7,761 nt of DNA from Bacillota bacterium (GTDB taxonomy: Bacteria > Bacillota > Clostridia > Peptostreptococcales > Anaerovoracaceae): the NCBI GenBank assembly GCA_029266295.1, contig JAQSXD010000175.1, positions 1 through 7,761 on the forward strand. Direction: 5' to 3'. The notes under the pieces are model-generated. The model made no database searches, was not told where the DNA came from, and was given only the letters and a program-made list of their open reading frames with translations. The position numbers and the translations under genes are program-made. Below, piece by piece: positions 5,745-7,761 of the stretch; positions within the stretch are counted from its first letter, which is position 1; every line of letters starts with the position of its first letter.

Positions 5745-6836
5745 ATGGCCAATATTTCACTAAAAAACATTAAGAAAATCTATCCGGGCAATGTTGTTGC
5801 GGTGCAGGAATTCAATCTTGAAATTGAAGACAAGGAATTTATTATATTAGTCGGTCCTTCCGGCTGCGGTAAATCAACAACGCTTCGTATGATTGCCGGG
5901 CTTGAAGATATTTCCGAGGGTGAGCTGTACATAGGGGATGCACTGGTAAATGATGTGGCTCCGAAGGACAGAGATATCGCTATGGTATTCCAGAATTATG
6001 CGTTATATCCCCATATGACGGTTTACAAGAATATGGCCTTTGGACTGACCTTAAGAAAAATGCCAAAGGAAGAGATCAAACAGAAGGTGGAAGAAGCCGC
6101 AAAGGTGCTGGGAATTGAGAACCTATTGGAGAGAAAGCCCAAGGCTTTGTCCGGCGGACAGCGCCAGCGTGTTGCTCTCGGACGTGCTATGGTAAGAAAC
6201 CCCGCGGTATTCCTGCTGGATGAGCCCCTTTCCAATCTGGATGCCAAGCTGAGAAATCAGATGCGTTCTGAGATTTCCAAACTTCATAAGAAGCTGGGAA
6301 CCACATTCGTCTATGTAACCCACGACCAGACTGAAGCCATGACCATGGGTGACAGAATTGTCGTTATGAAAGATGGATATATTCAGCAGATCGATACGCC
6401 GCAGAATCTTTATAACCATCCGTGCAATCTATTCGTTGCTGGCTTTATCGGTTCTCCTCAGATGAACTTTATCAATGGAACCATTGTGAAAACTGACAGC
6501 GGTTTTGCTGCGGAGTTCGCCGGTACCAGAATTGCTCTGCCGGAAAGCAAACAGCAGAACCTGGCAGCCTATGCGGGGAAAGAAGTTGTTTTTGGTATCA
6601 GACCGGAGGACATTGCCGTTGGCAAAGAGAATGCAGAAGCAGTTGAAATGAAAATTGACCTGGTGGAGCTGATGGGTGCTGAAATCTATCTCCACTGCGA
6701 TCTTGCTGATAATCGGATCGTGGTACGGACGCCTGTGAACGATACCTGCAAAGCAGATACTGTAGTGAGCTTTACCATCAATACGGAGAAGCTTCACATT
6801 TTCGACAAGGAAAGCGAAGCAGTCATCAGCAATTAA
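5745..6836 (+). CDS. ABC transporter ATPase, MsmK/UgpC/MalK-type sugar importer subunit
   Basis: It hydrolyses ATP on the cytoplasmic face to drive a carbohydrate-type (CUT1) ABC importer. The 363-residue protein is full length. It has Walker A GPSGCGKST at 37-45, Q-loop Gln83 in VFQNYALYPH, signature LSGGQ at 135-139, Walker B VFLLDE at 155-160, D-loop SNLD at 163-166 and switch His193. A C-terminal regulatory region with TOBE-type OB folds covers about 235-355. No permease or binding-protein gene is adjacent, and the gene is followed by a terminator. It is therefore a single-gene unit, as for MsmK/MsmX-like ATPases that serve several importers encoded elsewhere. The transported substrate cannot be told from the sequence. 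A divergent AraC-type gene and the repeats upstream suggest dedicated control. Family assignment is firm; the choice between sugar, glycerol-3-phosphate or a shared role is open. Confidence 0.95.
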   Translation: MANISLKNIKKIYPGNVVAVQEFNLEIEDKEFIILVGPSGCGKSTTLRMIAGLEDISEGELYIGDALVNDVAPKDRDIAMVFQNYALYPHMTVYKNMAFGLTLRKMPKEEIKQKVEEAAKVLGIENLLERKPKALSGGQRQRVALGRAMVRNPAVFLLDEPLSNLDAKLRNQMRSEISKLHKKLGTTFVYVTHDQTEAMTMGDRIVVMKDGYIQQIDTPQNLYNHPCNLFVAGFIGSPQMNFINGTIVKTDSGFAAEFAGTRIALPESKQQNLAAYAGKEVVFGIRPEDIAVGKENAEAVEMKIDLVELMGAEIYLHCDLADNRIVVRTPVNDTCKADTVVSFTINTEKLHIFDKESEAVISN

Positions 6837-6873
6837 GAAGCAATAAAGAAAGCAATTAAGAAGCAATAAAGAA
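6828..6873 (+). repeat. Perfect 23-bp tandem duplication spanning the ABC ATPase stop codon
   Basis: Bases 6828-6850 are repeated exactly and without a gap at 6851-6873. Each copy is itself two near copies of AGCAATWAAGA, starting at 6828, 6839, 6851 and 6862. The first copy includes the last codons and the TAA stop of the ATPase gene, so the second is an untranslated echo of the gene's end. It looks like a recent slippage duplication. Confidence 0.9.
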
Positions 6874-6883
6874 TAAATATAAT

Positions 6884-6934
6884 AAAGGTGTTTCTATGAT
6901 CAATCTTGATCCGAAACACCTTTCATATTTTTTT
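6884..6934 (+). terminator. Rho-independent terminator after the ABC ATPase gene
   Basis: AAAGGTGTTTC (6884-6894) pairs perfectly with GAAACACCTTT (6913-6923), an 11-bp stem, and seven T residues follow at 6928-6934. The loop itself contains GATCAA and TTGATC (6898-6903, 6906-6911 shifted by one base), which can form an inner stem. On the other strand the hairpin is followed by a T-rich but interrupted tract, so it may also end transcription of the convergent GntR-family gene. Confidence 0.9.
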
Positions 6935-6950
6935 GTTATGAGCTTGTTCC

Positions 6951-7673
6951 TTAGCGCTGTCTCGTTCTGGTGACGGAAAAATCAAACAGATCACAGCGGA
7001 GATAATCGATGGCGTACATAGCGGGATTCCCTCTGGAATCAAAATGAAGCTGTTTCAACCCTAAAATAGACACATTCTTTGTTTTACGAAGCTCTGAGGT
7101 CAAGGGATCATTTTTATCTGGAACCACAATGCGGGTAGCGGAACGAGTGATGATTACTCCCTTTTTGTCTTCAAAATAGCGGAAGATTGAAACCGGAAGA
7201 TTTTGCTCATCCAGTTCATCCGCCAGCTGCCCGGGAATGTAGTTTACACTGGAGCAGATCGCACCGGATTCCGCATAGCGAGTTCTTATAATGACCATAA
7301 CGGTCTCATCAGCAGATACTTGCAGCAGGTCGGAAACCTCTTCCGGCGGCAGTTCCCGGCTGATGGCAATTTCAGGTGTTGTCTCTGTGATTCCCGCATT
7401 GCGGATCATTTCAGAAAGACTGCGCAGTTCCGACAGGTCGTTTTCAATTTTATGCGCCGAGCCAAGCAAATAGGTACCCGCGCCGTGTTTGGAATAAAGA
7501 ATCCCTTCTCTACGCAGGAGCTCCAAAGATGCTCTCCAGGTCTCTCTGCTGATTCCAAACCGTTTAGACATCTCCGCTTCCGAAGGGATACGCTGCCCCG
7601 CAGAAAAGGTTCCCTTATCGCACAGCGCTAAAAACTGATCCTTTGCTTGTATTGCCAATGCTGTTTTCTTCAT
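6951..7673 (-). CDS. GntR-family transcriptional regulator with UTRA domain (HutC subfamily)
   Basis: This 240-residue repressor-type protein has an N-terminal winged helix (about 1-70), with GQRIPSEAEMSKRFGISRET at 26-45 and the wing HGAGTYL at 63-69. A UTRA effector-binding domain covers about 95-235. HutC-type regulators usually release DNA on binding a small metabolite such as a sugar phosphate or amino-acid derivative; the ligand here is unknown. Trp46 stands in the recognition helix where Val is usual (SRxTVR), a small departure. The ATG at 7673 is chosen because GGGAGG (7681-7686, complement) lies 7 nt upstream; the longer in-frame start at 7712 would precede that site. It converges on the ABC ATPase gene, and the inverted repeat upstream suggests autoregulation. 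Its other targets may lie beyond the right edge. Confidence 0.92.
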   Translation of the reverse strand: MKKTALAIQAKDQFLALCDKGTFSAGQRIPSEAEMSKRFGISRETWRASLELLRREGILYSKHGAGTYLLGSAHKIENDLSELRSLSEMIRNAGITETTPEIAISRELPPEEVSDLLQVSADETVMVIIRTRYAESGAICSSVNYIPGQLADELDEQNLPVSIFRYFEDKKGVIITRSATRIVVPDKNDPLTSELRKTKNVSILGLKQLHFDSRGNPAMYAIDYLRCDLFDFSVTRTRQR

Positions 7674-7698
7674 GAACCAACCTCCCTGAGACACACTA

Positions 7699-7728
7699 AT
7701 ACTAATTTTCAATTAAATATATAGACAA
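7699..7728 (-). promoter_or_regulatory. Possible promoter of the GntR-family gene
   Basis: On the complementary strand TTGTCT (7723-7728) and TAGTAT (7699-7704) are separated by 18 bp. This puts the transcription start near 7692, just before the ribosome site. The -35 falls inside the inverted repeat, as expected for repression. Matches are moderate. Confidence 0.35.
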
Positions 7729-7742
7729 CGATGTTGTCTATA
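7720..7742. promoter_or_regulatory. Inverted repeat, probable operator of the GntR-family regulator
   Basis: The arm TATAGACAAC (7720-7729) is the exact reverse complement of GTTGTCTATA (7733-7742), with a 3-bp GAT spacer. It lies about 47 bp upstream of the start codon and covers the likely -35. A short perfect palindrome in this place is typical of GntR-family operators, many of which centre on a GTnTnnAC-like core. With no T-run after it on the + strand it is unlikely to be a terminator. Confidence 0.75.
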
Positions 7743-7761
7743 AGCGGCGTTGCCGTAAGGA

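Noticed and set aside
5575..5760. N-terminal extension of the AraC-type protein
   Set aside because: It would translate the divergent promoter region and overlap the ABC start. The ATG at 5574 has its own ribosome site and follows a strong TTGATA-17-TATAAT promoter.
7674..7712. Longer start for the GntR-family protein
   Set aside because: The extra 13 residues would include the translated ribosome site; the wing-helix family normally begins close to the ATG at 7673.

Overview
The window looks like chromosomal DNA from an anaerobic Clostridia-type Firmicute. The Shine-Dalgarno sites are strong and purine-rich, coding density is high, base composition is moderate, and there is an MsmK/UgpC-like ATPase together with a PyrK/SudB-like iron-sulfur flavoprotein and an uptake-type [NiFe] hydrogenase. 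I cannot name the species. No rRNA, tRNA, CRISPR array, insertion sequence or phage gene is visible.

Left part (1-1788): the 3' end of a FAD/NAD-binding [2Fe-2S] oxidoreductase subunit on the + strand meets, tail to tail with a 22-bp overlap, a membrane-bound sensor diguanylate cyclase on the - strand. A gene-free stretch of about 200 bp (1789-1987) then separates the cyclase from the next operon, which runs divergently from it.

Centre (1988-5180): a compact four-gene + strand operon encodes a small cytochrome b5-like heme protein, a [NiFe] hydrogenase small subunit, its large subunit, and the matching hydrogenase maturation endopeptidase. The genes are separated by 1 bp or overlap by 8 and 4 bp, so they are probably co-transcribed and translationally coupled. 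The small subunit has no Tat signal and no membrane anchor, so the enzyme should be cytosolic. No HyaC-type diheme membrane cytochrome, ferredoxin, diaphorase or hypABCDEF gene is present in the window. The b5-like protein is therefore the obvious candidate electron partner, with the flavoprotein at the left edge a second possibility. Two normally invariant positions differ from the textbook enzyme: the second Cys of the proximal-cluster CxGC motif is Asn, and the proton-gate Glu of RxEGH in the large subunit is Ser.

Right part (5158-7761): a stand-alone AraC-type DNA-binding protein on the - strand overlaps the protease end by 23 bp. It is divergent from a lone sugar-importer-type ABC ATPase on the + strand. 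Their shared intergenic region holds two well-spaced promoters and a pair of direct repeats exactly 21 bp apart, which suits an AraC-type operator. A perfect 23-bp tandem duplication spans the ATPase stop codon and is followed by a strong hairpin terminator. A GntR/HutC-family repressor with a UTRA domain lies convergently beyond it. Its own promoter region carries a perfect 10-bp-arm inverted repeat, a probable autoregulatory operator.

The most unusual part is the hydrogenase operon: a soluble b5-type heme protein is welded to a minimal cytosolic [NiFe] hydrogenase with altered proximal-cluster and proton-path residues.
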